A stretch of 64,000 nucleotides of DNA from Rhizobium sp. WSM4643 (GCF_025152745.1 NZ_CP104041.1:496001-560000); one strand, 5' to 3'. Shown: positions 7,807-16,314, counted from the first letter of the stretch. Translations and numbers: made by a program. Notes: generated by a model from the sequence alone, not told the origin.

Positions 7807-9603
7807 ATGTTCAGCGAGATTTCAGAGGATCTGCCCGATGTGCTGGGCGATTTCACGCCCGGGGCGGTCTGCGGCGACCGCCTCAGATGGAGCGCGGTGC
7901 CGCAGGCGGTACGGGAACTGGTCGTTGGCGAAGCCGAAGAGACGCTTGCGCGCGCCTGGCCGCTGATTACGGCGTCGGACTACCGGGAGTACACCGAAAC
8001 CGGCAACCGCGCGCGCTTCGAGGAGCTTTATTTCAGACGGCGCCGGATGCTCGACAATCTGGTGCTCGGCGAACTCGTCGAAGGCGGCGCGCGCTTCCTG
8101 CCGAAGATCGTCGACGGCATTTTCCTGATCGCGGAGGAGAGCGGTTGGCAGCTTCCGGCGCATAACGCCTATGAACGAAGCGGCGCACGCTTGCCGCTTC
8201 CCGACAATTCGCAGCCTGTCGTCGATCTCTTCGCCGCCGAAACGGCCGCCCTGCTTGCCACCATCGTCGCATTGCTTCGCAACGAGCTCGACGGCATCAG
8301 CCCCGAGATTACGGCACGCGTCGAGCGCGAGATCGAGATCCGCATCCTCTCGCCCTATCTCGGCCGGCATTTCTGGTGGATGGGCCGCGGTGAGGAGCGG
8401 ATGAACAACTGGACGGCATGGATAACCCAGAACATCCTGTTGACGGTCTTCTCCCTGAAAACGGGCCAGCCCACGCGCCGCGCCGTCGCCAAAAAGGCGC
8501 TCGGCAGCCTCGACGCCTTCCTGAAGGACTATGCCGAGGACGGCGCCTGCGAGGAGGGCGTGCTTTATTACCGCCACGCCGCGCTCTGCCTGCATGGTGC
8601 GTTGATCATCCTGGACGCCGTGGCGCCCGGCCTGTTCGCCGGGGTCTGGCAGCAGCCGAAGATCCGCAACATGGCCGAATATATCGCTCATATGCATGTG
8701 GCCGGCCGCTACTATTTCAACTTCGCGGATTCTTCCGCTGTGGTCGAACCCTGCAGCGCGCGGGAATACCTGTTCGGACAGGCGGTCGGCTCTGAGATGC
8801 TGGCTGAGTTCGCCGCAGCCGACAGGGCTGGGGCCGACAATCCGCACCTGCCCGGGGAATGGAACCTCTGGTATCGCGTGCAGGAACTGCTGGTCGGCCC
8901 GACGCTTCCCGCTGCCGCCAAACCTCATCCCGCATCGCAGCGCGATATCTTCTATCCCGGCATCGGCTTGTTCATCGCCCGCGACGAGCAGTTTTCGCTT
9001 GCCGTCAAGGGCGGCAACAATGGCGAGGGCCACAATCATAACGATGTCGGGAGCGTGACGCTTTACAAGAATGGACGTCCGTTGCTGATCGACGTCGGCG
9101 TCGAGACCTATACCGCAAAGACCTTTTCGGCGCGGCGCTATGAGATATGGACGATGCAGTCAGCGTTCCACAACCTGCCGACATTCGCCGGCGTCATGCA
9201 GTCGGCCGGCGAAGCTTTTGGCGCGCGCGATGTCGAGGTCGGGTTTGACGAAGGGAGCGCGCGCATATCGCTCGATATTTCAGGCGCCTATCCGTCCGAA
9301 GCGCAGCTGCACAGCTATCGGCGCGTCGTTTCGCTGCTGCGCGGCCGCCATGTCGAGATCGTCGACACCTATGACGGCGGCAAGCCGGCGGTCCTGTCGC
9401 TGATGACATGCCTGCCGCCGACCGTCGGCCCAGACAGGATCGACCTAGCCGACCTCGGCAGCATGTTCGTTGAGGGCGCCGGTGAGATGGAAATCGACGA
9501 GATCGTCGTGGAGGACGCCCGGCTGAGATCGGCTTGGCCCGAGAAAATCTACCGGCTGCGTGTGAGGTTTGCCGACAGGCTCCTGAGATTGCGGATCGTC
9601 TAG
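7807..9603 (+). CDS. Heparinase II/III-family protein (putative polysaccharide lyase)
   Basis: A 598-residue protein with the two-part layout of heparinase II/III-like lyases: an N-terminal alpha/alpha toroid (about residues 40-370) followed by a beta-sandwich domain. The C-terminal block GEGHNHNDVGSVTLYKNGRP (His409, His411, Asp413) followed by IDVGVETYTAKTFSARRYE is the family hallmark. Relatives cleave uronic-acid polysaccharides by beta-elimination. No signal peptide is present, so it would act on imported oligomers in the cytoplasm, feeding the GH88 hydrolase. GGGGAGAGAC precedes the ATG. The substrate (glycosaminoglycan-like, alginate-like or plant acidic glycan) cannot be fixed from sequence. 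The stop codon is part of a repeat element. Confidence 0.88.
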   Translation: MFSEISEDLPDVLGDFTPGAVCGDRLRWSAVPQAVRELVVGEAEETLARAWPLITASDYREYTETGNRARFEELYFRRRRMLDNLVLGELVEGGARFLPKIVDGIFLIAEESGWQLPAHNAYERSGARLPLPDNSQPVVDLFAAETAALLATIVALLRNELDGISPEITARVEREIEIRILSPYLGRHFWWMGRGEERMNNWTAWITQNILLTVFSLKTGQPTRRAVAKKALGSLDAFLKDYAEDGACEEGVLYYRHAALCLHGALIILDAVAPGLFAGVWQQPKIRNMAEYIAHMHVAGRYYFNFADSSAVVEPCSAREYLFGQAVGSEMLAEFAAADRAGADNPHLPGEWNLWYRVQELLVGPTLPAAAKPHPASQRDIFYPGIGLFIARDEQFSLAVKGGNNGEGHNHNDVGSVTLYKNGRPLLIDVGVETYTAKTFSARRYEIWTMQSAFHNLPTFAGVMQSAGEAFGARDVEVGFDEGSARISLDISGAYPSEAQLHSYRRVVSLLRGRHVEIVDTYDGGKPAVLSLMTCLPPTVGPDRIDLADLGSMFVEGAGEMEIDEIVVEDARLRSAWPEKIYRLRVRFADRLLRLRIV

Positions 9604-9652
9604 AACGGGATGGCTTTAGGCCGGGTCGGCCCAAAGTCTGAATCCTGTTCTA
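9601..9652. repeat. Rhizobial-type palindromic intergenic element, part 1
   Basis: Imperfect 52-bp palindrome whose ends TAGAAC and GTTCTA pair exactly, with GGAT/ATCC further in and a GC-rich core. Its first three bases are the TAG stop of the heparinase-like gene. The pattern resembles the RIME-type mosaic repeats described in rhizobia. Confidence 0.65.
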
Positions 9653-9664
9653 AACTAAAGAGTT

Positions 9665-9714
9665 AGAGCATGATGTCGTCCGAAAATCGCTCACAGTTTT
9701 CGGCATCATGCTCT
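9665..9714. repeat. Rhizobial-type palindromic intergenic element, part 2
   Basis: AGAGCATGATG (9665-9675) pairs exactly with CATCATGCTCT (9704-9714), and the interior is also largely self-complementary (CCGAAAA with TTTTCGG). It abuts the first palindrome, making a two-module mosaic between the heparinase-like and discoidin-like genes. Confidence 0.7.
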
Positions 9715-9727
9715 GGGGAGGGCAAGC

Positions 9728-10555
9728 ATGGAATTGACGCTGAAGATCGTGGATGCCGATGGGGCGGTGCTGGCGAGTTCTACAGGCCGGGACGAGGCGT
9801 TCCTGGTCTATCGCCAGAACTATCATGAAGGTGATCGCGTCATCGTGGAGGTTTCCGAGCCTGGGCACGTCTACCTCTCCCTGGATGGCGCGATCCAACC
9901 CGGTCTGGTCTATATGAAGGAATGCGCCTATTCGCTGGCCGTACCCTTCGGCGACAAGCGCAAACCCTATTCGCCGAATGCCTTCAGGGGCGATATCCAC
10001 CGGCTTTCAGCGCGAAGCACGCGGCCGGAGGAGATCGCTCACCGGCGCAATCTCGCCCTCAATCCCTGGGACGATCACGCCAACCGGGCTGTGTTTCCGC
10101 ATGCGCGCGCCAATGTCGAGACCCGCGGAGAAGCGGTCTTTGCCGCGCGTAATGCGATCGACGGCGAAAAGGCCAATGATGATCACGGCTTTTGGCCCTA
10201 TACGAGCTGGGGCATCAATCGCGATCCGCAGGCGGCACTGACGGTGGAATTCGGCAGGCCGGTCAGGATCGACGAGATCGTTTTCTATCTCCGGGCTGAC
10301 TTTCCGCATGATTCCTGGTGGGAAAAGGCCAGTGTCACCTTCTCGAACGGCAAGACCTGCTGTTTTCCTCTGGTGAAATCGGGCGCCGCCCAGGCCTTTC
10401 CGATAGAGCCCTGTGTCGTCGAGTGGGTGGAACTGCACGGTCTGATCAAGGCCGAAGACGCCTCGCCCTATCCGGCGCTGACCCAGATCGAAATCTGGGG
10501 AACCGAGGTACAGGAAGCCGGCCTCAAGCCGTCCGCCCTTCCTCTCGCGCTATGA
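9728..10555 (+). CDS. Uncharacterised protein with discoidin-like (CBM32-like) domain
   Basis: A 275-residue protein I do not recognise as a named family. The first 100 residues form a beta-rich segment (MELTLKIVDADGAVLASSTG, then RQNYHEGDRVIVEVSEPGHVY). Residues about 105-262 look like a discoidin/F5-8-type-C fold: NLALNPWDDH near the start, ARNAIDGEKAND, then LTVEFGRPVRIDEIVFYLR and a closing LTQIEIWGTEV strand. Such domains usually bind sugars on secreted enzymes, but here no signal peptide or enzyme is attached. It follows the heparinase-like gene by 124 bp across a repeat pair. It may bind imported oligosaccharide or be an enzyme of an unknown family; both are inference. Confidence 0.75.
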   Translation: MELTLKIVDADGAVLASSTGRDEAFLVYRQNYHEGDRVIVEVSEPGHVYLSLDGAIQPGLVYMKECAYSLAVPFGDKRKPYSPNAFRGDIHRLSARSTRPEEIAHRRNLALNPWDDHANRAVFPHARANVETRGEAVFAARNAIDGEKANDDHGFWPYTSWGINRDPQAALTVEFGRPVRIDEIVFYLRADFPHDSWWEKASVTFSNGKTCCFPLVKSGAAQAFPIEPCVVEWVELHGLIKAEDASPYPALTQIEIWGTEVQEAGLKPSALPLAL

Positions 10556-11560
10556 GCCTGTAGGCAGCCTCGACCGCGCCGCGCTCGGCGGGCCGTCATT
10601 CAGGCGGTTCCAGGCACGGCGTAGCTGCCGTGCCGAGCCGAAGCCGGCGCGCATGGCGACGGCCTCCATGTCCAGCCGCGAACCGGCGAGCATCTCGCGG
10701 GCAAGAGCCACGCGCATGCGGTTGACGAAATCCGTAACGCTCATGCCCGTCTGCTCGTTGAACAGCCGTGAAAGGTTGCGCGGGCTGGCGCCGCTGAGGC
10801 GGGCAAGCGACGCCACCGACCAATCCTCAGACGGGCTGGCGGCCACTGCATCCTGTGCACGGTGAATGACCGGGTGGATATGGTTGCGACCTTCGAGCCA
10901 GGGCGAAAGCTGCGGATCCGAGCCGCCGCGCCTGAGATAGACGACAAGATATCGCGCCACCGCAAGCGCACAGGCATGTCCCGCCGCTTCGGCAACGATA
11001 TGCAACATGAGGTCTATGCCGGCGGTGATGCCGGCACTGGTGAGGCGATCTCCATCCTCGACATAGAGCCGGTTGTCCCGGACGCGCGCGGTGGGCGCGA
11101 GCCTTACAAGATCCTCTATGCAGCCATGATGGGTGGTGCAATCGCGGCCGTCGAGCATGCCTGCTTCGGCAGCGAGCAATGCGCCCGAGCAGATCGAGAC
11201 CAGACGAATTCCCGGAAGAATGGTGCGCTTCAGCCATGCGACAATGGCAGCCTGGTCGGCGCGCTCCTGTTCGTTCCCTGGGGCGCTGTTTTCCATCGGG
11301 GCATCGGCGCTGCCGGCGATGATGACAAGCGCGGTATCGGGCAAGCGTTCCGGCAATGCGGCGACGCCCGTAACGGCAAGGCCGATCGAGCTGCCGACCG
11401 TCGCCGATGGACCGATATAGGTGACGGTAAAGCGCACTGTGCACTGTTCGAGGTTCGCCTTGCGCAGCACTTCGATCGGGCCGGCGACGTCGAGCAGCAG
11501 CACGCGCGGCGGCACGACGACAAAGACCGGGATATCGAAGGGCTGCGTGGCGTCCGTCAT
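10550..11560 (-). CDS. GlxA-family AraC transcriptional regulator with DJ-1/PfpI domain
   Basis: A 336-residue regulator. Residues about 8-190 are a DJ-1/PfpI (class I glutamine amidotransferase-like) domain with the nucleophile-elbow pattern SICSGALLAAEAG centred on Cys124. The C-terminal 100 residues hold two AraC-type helix-turn-helix motifs (VASLARLSGASPRNLSRLF and a second around MEAVAMRAGFGSARQLRRAW). The open frame extends upstream, but I start at the ATG at 11560 (MTDATQPFDIPV) because that is where domain homology begins and because it overlaps the upstream stop as ATGA. It is cotranscribed with the isochorismatase-like hydrolase, which it may control or be controlled with. Its last bases overlap the stop of the convergent discoidin-like gene. 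Confidence 0.9.
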   Translation of the reverse strand: MTDATQPFDIPVFVVVPPRVLLLDVAGPIEVLRKANLEQCTVRFTVTYIGPSATVGSSIGLAVTGVAALPERLPDTALVIIAGSADAPMENSAPGNEQERADQAAIVAWLKRTILPGIRLVSICSGALLAAEAGMLDGRDCTTHHGCIEDLVRLAPTARVRDNRLYVEDGDRLTSAGITAGIDLMLHIVAEAAGHACALAVARYLVVYLRRGGSDPQLSPWLEGRNHIHPVIHRAQDAVAASPSEDWSVASLARLSGASPRNLSRLFNEQTGMSVTDFVNRMRVALAREMLAGSRLDMEAVAMRAGFGSARQLRRAWNRLNDGPPSAARSRLPTGS

Positions 11561-12135
11561 GCGGCGAGTGACTTTCCACGCCCTGCCAGGGCCTGGTCGA
11601 CGGTCGCGATCCGAGCGAAACGGCCTGACAGGACCAGTTCCGTCCGGTCCCGGATTTCCCTCGCGCTCCAGGTGCGTCCTGCGGCGTCGGTCATCGGGAA
11701 GGTCAGGGTCGCCTCGCCGACATAGTCGACTTGATAGCCGAGATCGGAGGCGTGGCGGGTGGTCGTCTCGCAGCACTGTTCGGTGCGAATGCCGGAGACG
11801 AGGATACGACGGACGCCATTTTCGGTCAGCCACACGTCGAGACCGGAACCGACTAGGGCGCTATGGCGCCCCTTCCTGAACGTCGCCTTGGGGGCGATCC
11901 TGAGCGGGGCGAGTGTGCTGACAAACCCGGATTCTTCCGAAAACGGCCCGGTTTTATCAACATGGAAGATCTGGATAATGGGTATTCCATCGGCTTCGGC
12001 GCCGTCGATCAGAGCCTGCTGACGATCAATATAAGCGGAGGCGAGGTTTTCATCCCAATAATCGCGGTGTCGGAAGGACTCTTGAGCGTCGATAACGAGA
12101 AGGACAGTTTCATGGCCGGACATTTTTTGCTCCAT
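11557..12135 (-). CDS. Isochorismatase-family cysteine hydrolase
   Basis: A 192-residue member of the isochorismatase-like hydrolase superfamily, which includes nicotinamidases and various amidases. The expected Asp-Lys-Cys triad is visible: Asp16 in LLVIDAQES, Lys88 in FRKGRH, and Cys121 in SGIRTEQCCETTTRHA. The residue after the nucleophile is a second Cys rather than the more common Val. The substrate cannot be assigned. The gene precedes the GlxA-type regulator with a 4-bp ATGA overlap, a common pairing, and is divergent from the response regulator. Confidence 0.9.
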   Translation of the reverse strand: MEQKMSGHETVLLVIDAQESFRHRDYWDENLASAYIDRQQALIDGAEADGIPIIQIFHVDKTGPFSEESGFVSTLAPLRIAPKATFRKGRHSALVGSGLDVWLTENGVRRILVSGIRTEQCCETTTRHASDLGYQVDYVGEATLTFPMTDAAGRTWSAREIRDRTELVLSGRFARIATVDQALAGRGKSLAA

Positions 12136-12292
12136 CCAGGTTGATCATGAAGTCATATTCGGCGATTTGAAGACAGAGGAAAATGCGCGCGCCGGACAAA
12201 TAACGGACAATTCGCGCCATCGATGGCAGACATCGGCGGTGGAAGCCGTGTCACGCTTCCACCAGACGGTCCGCACATGCTAAGGAAGTCGG

Positions 12293-12961
12293 ATGCGACT
12301 GCTTGTGGTGGAGGACAACAAGGATCTGGCGGCCTGGCTGGGTAAAGCCCTGCGACAGGCGCAATATGCTATCGACATCGCCCACGACGGCGAGGACGCG
12401 GAGCATATGCTCAAGGTTGCGGAGTATTCGGCGATGATCCTCGACCTGGCACTGCCGAAGCTTGACGGATTGACGCTCTTGAAGCGACTGCGACAGTCCG
12501 GAAACAAGCTGCCGGTCATCATCTTGACTGCGAATGCGAGCCTGGACGGCCGTGTTGCAGGGCTTGACAGCGGTGCCGACGACTATCTCGCCAAGCCCTT
12601 CGAAATCGCCGAACTCGAAGCCAGGATCCGTGCGGTGGTTCGCCGCGGCCAGGACCGGGCATCGTCGGAAATCACCGTCGGCAACCTGCGCTTCTCCGGT
12701 GGGACGCGGCAGTTTTTCGTCGCAGGCGAGCCGCTGCAACTGACCCCGCGCGAATATGCCGTGCTTGAGCAACTCGTCATGAAGCTTGGCAACACAGTCT
12801 CGAAAGCCGCCCTTTCTGAAAGCGTGTTCGGTTTTGACGACGAGGCGGATCCGAGCGCCATCGAAATCTACGTCCACAGACTGCGAAAGAAGCTCGAGAG
12901 CAGTTCGGTTCAGATTGCGACGTTGCGCGGGCTCGGCTATCTCCTCAGACATGTCCATTAG
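12293..12961 (+). CDS. OmpR-family response regulator (TctD/QseB-like)
   Basis: A 222-residue two-component response regulator. The receiver domain starts MRLLVVEDN, carries the phosphorylated Asp51 (SAMILDLALP) and a Lys in DYLAKPFE. The C-terminal winged helix (LTPREYAVLEQLV to VHRLRKKLE) binds DNA. Its stop overlaps the start of the sensor kinase gene by 11 bases, so the two are coupled. Sequence style resembles TctD, but no tripartite tricarboxylate transporter is adjacent, so the target is unknown. Confidence 0.94.
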   Translation: MRLLVVEDNKDLAAWLGKALRQAQYAIDIAHDGEDAEHMLKVAEYSAMILDLALPKLDGLTLLKRLRQSGNKLPVIILTANASLDGRVAGLDSGADDYLAKPFEIAELEARIRAVVRRGQDRASSEITVGNLRFSGGTRQFFVAGEPLQLTPREYAVLEQLVMKLGNTVSKAALSESVFGFDDEADPSAIEIYVHRLRKKLESSSVQIATLRGLGYLLRHVH

Positions 12962-14351
12962 TCTCGTCACCAAGGTGGGCGCAACGATCGAGCGGCTCAG
13001 CCAGAGCCTGAGGGTGCAGTTGCTCTGCTGGGTGCTGCTGACCCTGTTCGGCGCGATCGGCTTCAATCTCTACGACAGCTTCTGGATGGCCGACGCGACG
13101 GCAAAGCTGGTGACGGATCGAACACTTCTGGCCTCGGCTCGCGTCATTGCCGAGGCCGTCCGCGTCGATGAGGACGGCAATGTTCAGGTGGATGTGCCGC
13201 CTTCCGCGCTGGAGATGTTTGATACGGGCTTCGGCGACCGGGTATTTTACCAGGTGATCACCGCGTGGGGCAGTCTGGTGAGCGGTCTTCCCGACCTGCC
13301 GTTGCCGGCCGTCCAGCGGGCAGCGGAGGATCGCGCGTTCCATGGTGCCGATGTGCGTGTCATGATGCTCGACCATCCTGTCGTCGGCCTTCCCGATGAC
13401 AGCGCGATCTCCGTCACCGTCGCCGTGACGCATAACAGCCAGTATGCGATGCGAAGGCAATTGTGGCTCTCAGACTTTTCGAAGCAGTTCGTGCTCGTCT
13501 TCGTCGCCAGCCTGGTGACCATCCTTGGGCTCCAACGGGGCTTGGCGCCTGCGCTGAGACTGCGGGACGCCGTGCGCCAGCGCGGCCGCAATCGTCTTGA
13601 TCCGCTGCCGCCCGAGATGGTGCAGAGCGAGCTGCAGCCGCTCGTCCATGCCCTGAACGACCATATGGAGCGTGTCCAGAACCAGATGGCTGCGCAGCGA
13701 CGGTTCGTATCCAATGCCGCGCATCAGCTCCGAACACCGCTGGCGTTGATTTCGACCCAGGCGAGCGTGGCGGCCCGCGAAGCCGATGCGGCTCGCCGCG
13801 ACGAGGCGCTTGTCGCTCTTCGCACCAGCACGAAGCAGATTTCGCGTCTTGCCAGCCAGCTCCTGACCTTGTCGCGAGCCGAGCCCGGAAGCCGGCGCCC
13901 GCGCAGCGATGCGGCCGACCTTAGCAAGGCTGCCCGCGAGATCCTCGAAGCGCATGCCGAAGAGGCGCTCAGGCGCAACATCGACGTCGGCCTGGAAGCG
14001 GTCCGCCCGGTCATTGTCGAAGGCGACGCGACGATGTTGCGCGAAATGTTGGTCAACCTCATAGACAACGCGATCCGCTATACCCGCCCGAATGGACGGG
14101 TGACCGTCGCCGTCGGGCAGGCGGACGGCAACGCCGTCGTAACCGTCGAGGACGATGGTCCGGGTATCCCCGATGCGGAGCGCGAACAGGTTTTCGAACG
14201 ATTCTACCGGGTCATGGGAACCGAAGCCGAGGGGAGCGGTCTGGGGCTCTCGATCGTTCGGGAGGTCGTCGAAGGTGCGGGAGGTTCGGTCTCGCTCGAC
14301 GATGCAGAAGGCGGTGGTCTCGTCGTTACCGTACGGCTTCCGCTGACGTGA
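12951..14351 (+). CDS. Sensor histidine kinase, TctE-like
   Basis: A 466-residue inner-membrane sensor kinase. The reading frame is open further upstream inside the response regulator, but the ATG at 12951 (MSISLVTKVGAT) is the sensible start. Two membrane segments (about residues 22-44 and 180-198) bracket a periplasmic 2CSK_N-type domain. The HisKA box is RRFVSNAAHQLRTPLALI with phospho-acceptor His258. ATP-binding boxes are LVNLIDNAIRYT (N), VEDDGPGIP (G1) and GSGLGLSIVREV (G2). It phosphorylates the upstream-encoded regulator. TctE relatives sense tri- or dicarboxylates, which is only a hint here. Confidence 0.93.
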   Translation: MSISLVTKVGATIERLSQSLRVQLLCWVLLTLFGAIGFNLYDSFWMADATAKLVTDRTLLASARVIAEAVRVDEDGNVQVDVPPSALEMFDTGFGDRVFYQVITAWGSLVSGLPDLPLPAVQRAAEDRAFHGADVRVMMLDHPVVGLPDDSAISVTVAVTHNSQYAMRRQLWLSDFSKQFVLVFVASLVTILGLQRGLAPALRLRDAVRQRGRNRLDPLPPEMVQSELQPLVHALNDHMERVQNQMAAQRRFVSNAAHQLRTPLALISTQASVAAREADAARRDEALVALRTSTKQISRLASQLLTLSRAEPGSRRPRSDAADLSKAAREILEAHAEEALRRNIDVGLEAVRPVIVEGDATMLREMLVNLIDNAIRYTRPNGRVTVAVGQADGNAVVTVEDDGPGIPDAEREQVFERFYRVMGTEAEGSGLGLSIVREVVEGAGGSVSLDDAEGGGLVVTVRLPLT

Positions 14352-14403
14352 ACCTGAGCTCGAAGAAATCCTCGTTTCAAGATTGATCCGCATCAAATGA
14401 AAG

Positions 14404-14428
14404 AAGGCCGGGCATGATGCCCGACCTT
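14404..14428 (-). terminator. Terminator hairpin between convergent genes
   Basis: Stem AAGGCCGGGCAT/ATGCCCGACCTT with a single G-T wobble. Read on the minus strand it is followed by CTTTCATTT. It lies between the kinase gene (+) and the ABC permease gene (-) and could serve both, better for the minus strand. Confidence 0.7.
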
Positions 14429-14441
14429 CCGTCGATCTGCC

Positions 14442-14485
14442 TTACAGCGCCGTGCGTCTTTTGAGACGCGCAAAGGACGCTGTAA
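14442..14485. repeat. 44-bp palindromic repeat, copy A
   Basis: Begins TTACAGCG and ends CGCTGTAA, with an inner GCGTCTTTTGAGACGC stem. A second 44-bp copy at 30739-30782 differs at only a few positions. This is a dispersed intergenic repeat. Confidence 0.8.
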
Positions 14486-14564
14486 CACTTTGAATTGCTG
14501 GACAATTCTATCCATAAATCGATTCCGATTGAAGGAATTATGCAGGTGGAGGAGGTCGATTTGA

Positions 14565-15446
14565 TCACTGGGTATCAAGGTGCTGTTGCGGACGCCATTT
14601 TGCGAGACGCTTCTCGATCTGCGTCATGATGAACTCGGCAATCAGGGTGACGATCATGACGAGAACGATGGCGGCGTACATTCCGGCCGCGTCGAACGTG
14701 CCCTTGGCGATAGAGATCAACTGGCCGATGCCGAAACGGGCGCCGACGAACTCGCCGACGATGGCCCCGATGATGGCAAAGCCGAAGGAGACATGGAGGC
14801 TGGCGAAGATCCAGCTCATGGCGGAGGGGATGACGACTGTGCGCGTCACCTGCCAGTTGGACGCACCGAGGATGCGTGCATTGGCGATCATGTTGCGGTC
14901 GGCCTCGCGCACGCCCTGAAAGGCATTCGCGAACACGACGAAGAACACCATGATAAAAGCGAGCGCGACCTTCGAGGCAAGGCCGAGGCCCATGATCATG
15001 ATGAAGATAGGCGCAAGGACGACGCGCGGAATGGAATTGATCGCCTTGATGTAGACAGAGAAGACGTCGGCGAGAAACAGGTTCCGGCCGAGGCTGATGC
15101 CGACGATCACGCCGGTAAAGGACCCCGCGAAAAAGCCGATCAGCGCCTCTTCCATCGTGACCCAGAGATTGTACCAGAGCGAGCCTTCACTGGTCCCGTT
15201 GACAGCCCAATCGTAGAGCCGATAAACGATCTCGCTCGGGCTGGAATAGAAGAATGCGTCGATCCACATCAGGTTGGACGTAATTTCCCAAAGTGCCAGC
15301 ACGGCAACCAGAATGCCGACCTGCAGGCACAGCACATGCTGTTTGCGTCTCTTGATCGCGCGAGTGGCAACGGCTTCGATTTCCGCATCGGAGGTTCCGG
15401 GGCGGAAAAGCGGGGCCATCGTGGTGTCGGTAAGTGTATCGGCCAT
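14565..15446 (-). CDS. ABC permease, SsuC/TauC type
   Basis: A 293-residue permease of the nitrate/sulfonate/taurine/thiamine-precursor importer family. About six membrane helices follow a cytoplasmic N-terminus. The coupling motif NARILGASNWQVTRTVVIPSAMSW is the EAA loop of this family. It is the last gene of a three-gene operon (binding protein, ATPase, permease), 11 bp after the ATPase gene. The substrate is not determined by the sequence. Confidence 0.92.
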   Translation of the reverse strand: MADTLTDTTMAPLFRPGTSDAEIEAVATRAIKRRKQHVLCLQVGILVAVLALWEITSNLMWIDAFFYSSPSEIVYRLYDWAVNGTSEGSLWYNLWVTMEEALIGFFAGSFTGVIVGISLGRNLFLADVFSVYIKAINSIPRVVLAPIFIMIMGLGLASKVALAFIMVFFVVFANAFQGVREADRNMIANARILGASNWQVTRTVVIPSAMSWIFASLHVSFGFAIIGAIVGEFVGARFGIGQLISIAKGTFDAAGMYAAIVLVMIVTLIAEFIMTQIEKRLAKWRPQQHLDTQ

Positions 15447-15457
15447 CGTTATTCTCC

Positions 15458-16273
15458 TTACGCTGCCTCGGTGGAACGCCGGTATCCGGCATCCACCTCC
15501 TGGCGAAGATCCTCCCAGATGGTTCGGCAGTAATCGATGAATTGCGGTTCATAGCGGATTTCCGACACGACGCGGGGCCGTGGCAGATCGATCTTGTAGA
15601 CCGACCTGACGGTCGCCGGTCCCGCTGTCAGCACATAGACCTTGTCGGCCAGCGCAACGGCCTCCTCGAGATCATGGGTGACGAAGACCACCGATGCCTT
15701 GCGTTCCGCCCATAGCCGCAGCAATTCCTCATGCATGACGGTGCGGGTCTGAACGTCGAGCGCGGAGAACGGCTCGTCCATCAGCAGAATTTCGGGCTCG
15801 TTGATGAAGGTCTGTGCCAGCGAGACGCGCTTGCGCATGCCGCCCGAGAGCTGATGCGGATAGTGATGCAGGAATTTCGACAGTCCGACCCGGGCAAGCC
15901 AATTCTTGGCGCTGGCTTCCGCCTGGGCCTTGGCTGCGCCGCGAAACAGCGGCCCCGCCATCACGTTGTCGATGACGTTTTTCCACGGGAAAAGGGCATC
16001 CGTCTGAAAAACAAAACCGACGCGTGGGTCGATGCCGTTGACCGGACCGCCCATCAGCCGGACTTCGCCCGCGCTTGGCCGGGCGAGACCTGTCACGAGG
16101 TTGAGTGTGGTGGATTTTCCGCAGCCGGTCGGGCCGACGACCGCGACGAATTCACCTTTTTCCACCGACATGGTGAAATCGCGTAGCGCCGTCAGCGACT
16201 TGCCTGTCGGCGAGACGAAACGCCGGCTGACATTGAGGAGCTCGATGGCGGCCCCCTGACTATGATTGGACAT
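15458..16273 (-). CDS. ABC ATPase, SsuB/TauB type
   Basis: A 271-residue ATPase. Walker A is GPTGCGKST at residues 47-55; the signature is QLSGGMRKRVSLAQ; Walker B is ILLMDEPFSALD; the switch His is in VTHDLEEAVAL. Length and the absence of a TOBE domain fit the SsuB/TauB group. It lies between the binding-protein and permease genes of the same importer, with a strong hairpin separating it from the binding-protein gene. Confidence 0.94.
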   Translation of the reverse strand: MSNHSQGAAIELLNVSRRFVSPTGKSLTALRDFTMSVEKGEFVAVVGPTGCGKSTTLNLVTGLARPSAGEVRLMGGPVNGIDPRVGFVFQTDALFPWKNVIDNVMAGPLFRGAAKAQAEASAKNWLARVGLSKFLHHYPHQLSGGMRKRVSLAQTFINEPEILLMDEPFSALDVQTRTVMHEELLRLWAERKASVVFVTHDLEEAVALADKVYVLTAGPATVRSVYKIDLPRPRVVSEIRYEPQFIDYCRTIWEDLRQEVDAGYRRSTEAA

Positions 16274-16314
16274 GTTTTTTCCTCAAAGGGTAGAAACAGG
16301 CGTACAGGCCGGTA

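Noticed and set aside
10550..11833. 427-codon version of the GlxA-type regulator
   Set aside because: The first 91 codons are antisense to the functional part of the overlapping hydrolase frame and do not resemble the family; the ATGA start at 11560 fits.
12786..12950. Upstream extension of the sensor kinase frame inside the response regulator
   Set aside because: The extension is out of frame with the response-regulator gene and lacks similarity to kinases; the ATG at 12951 gives a normal TctE-like N-terminus.
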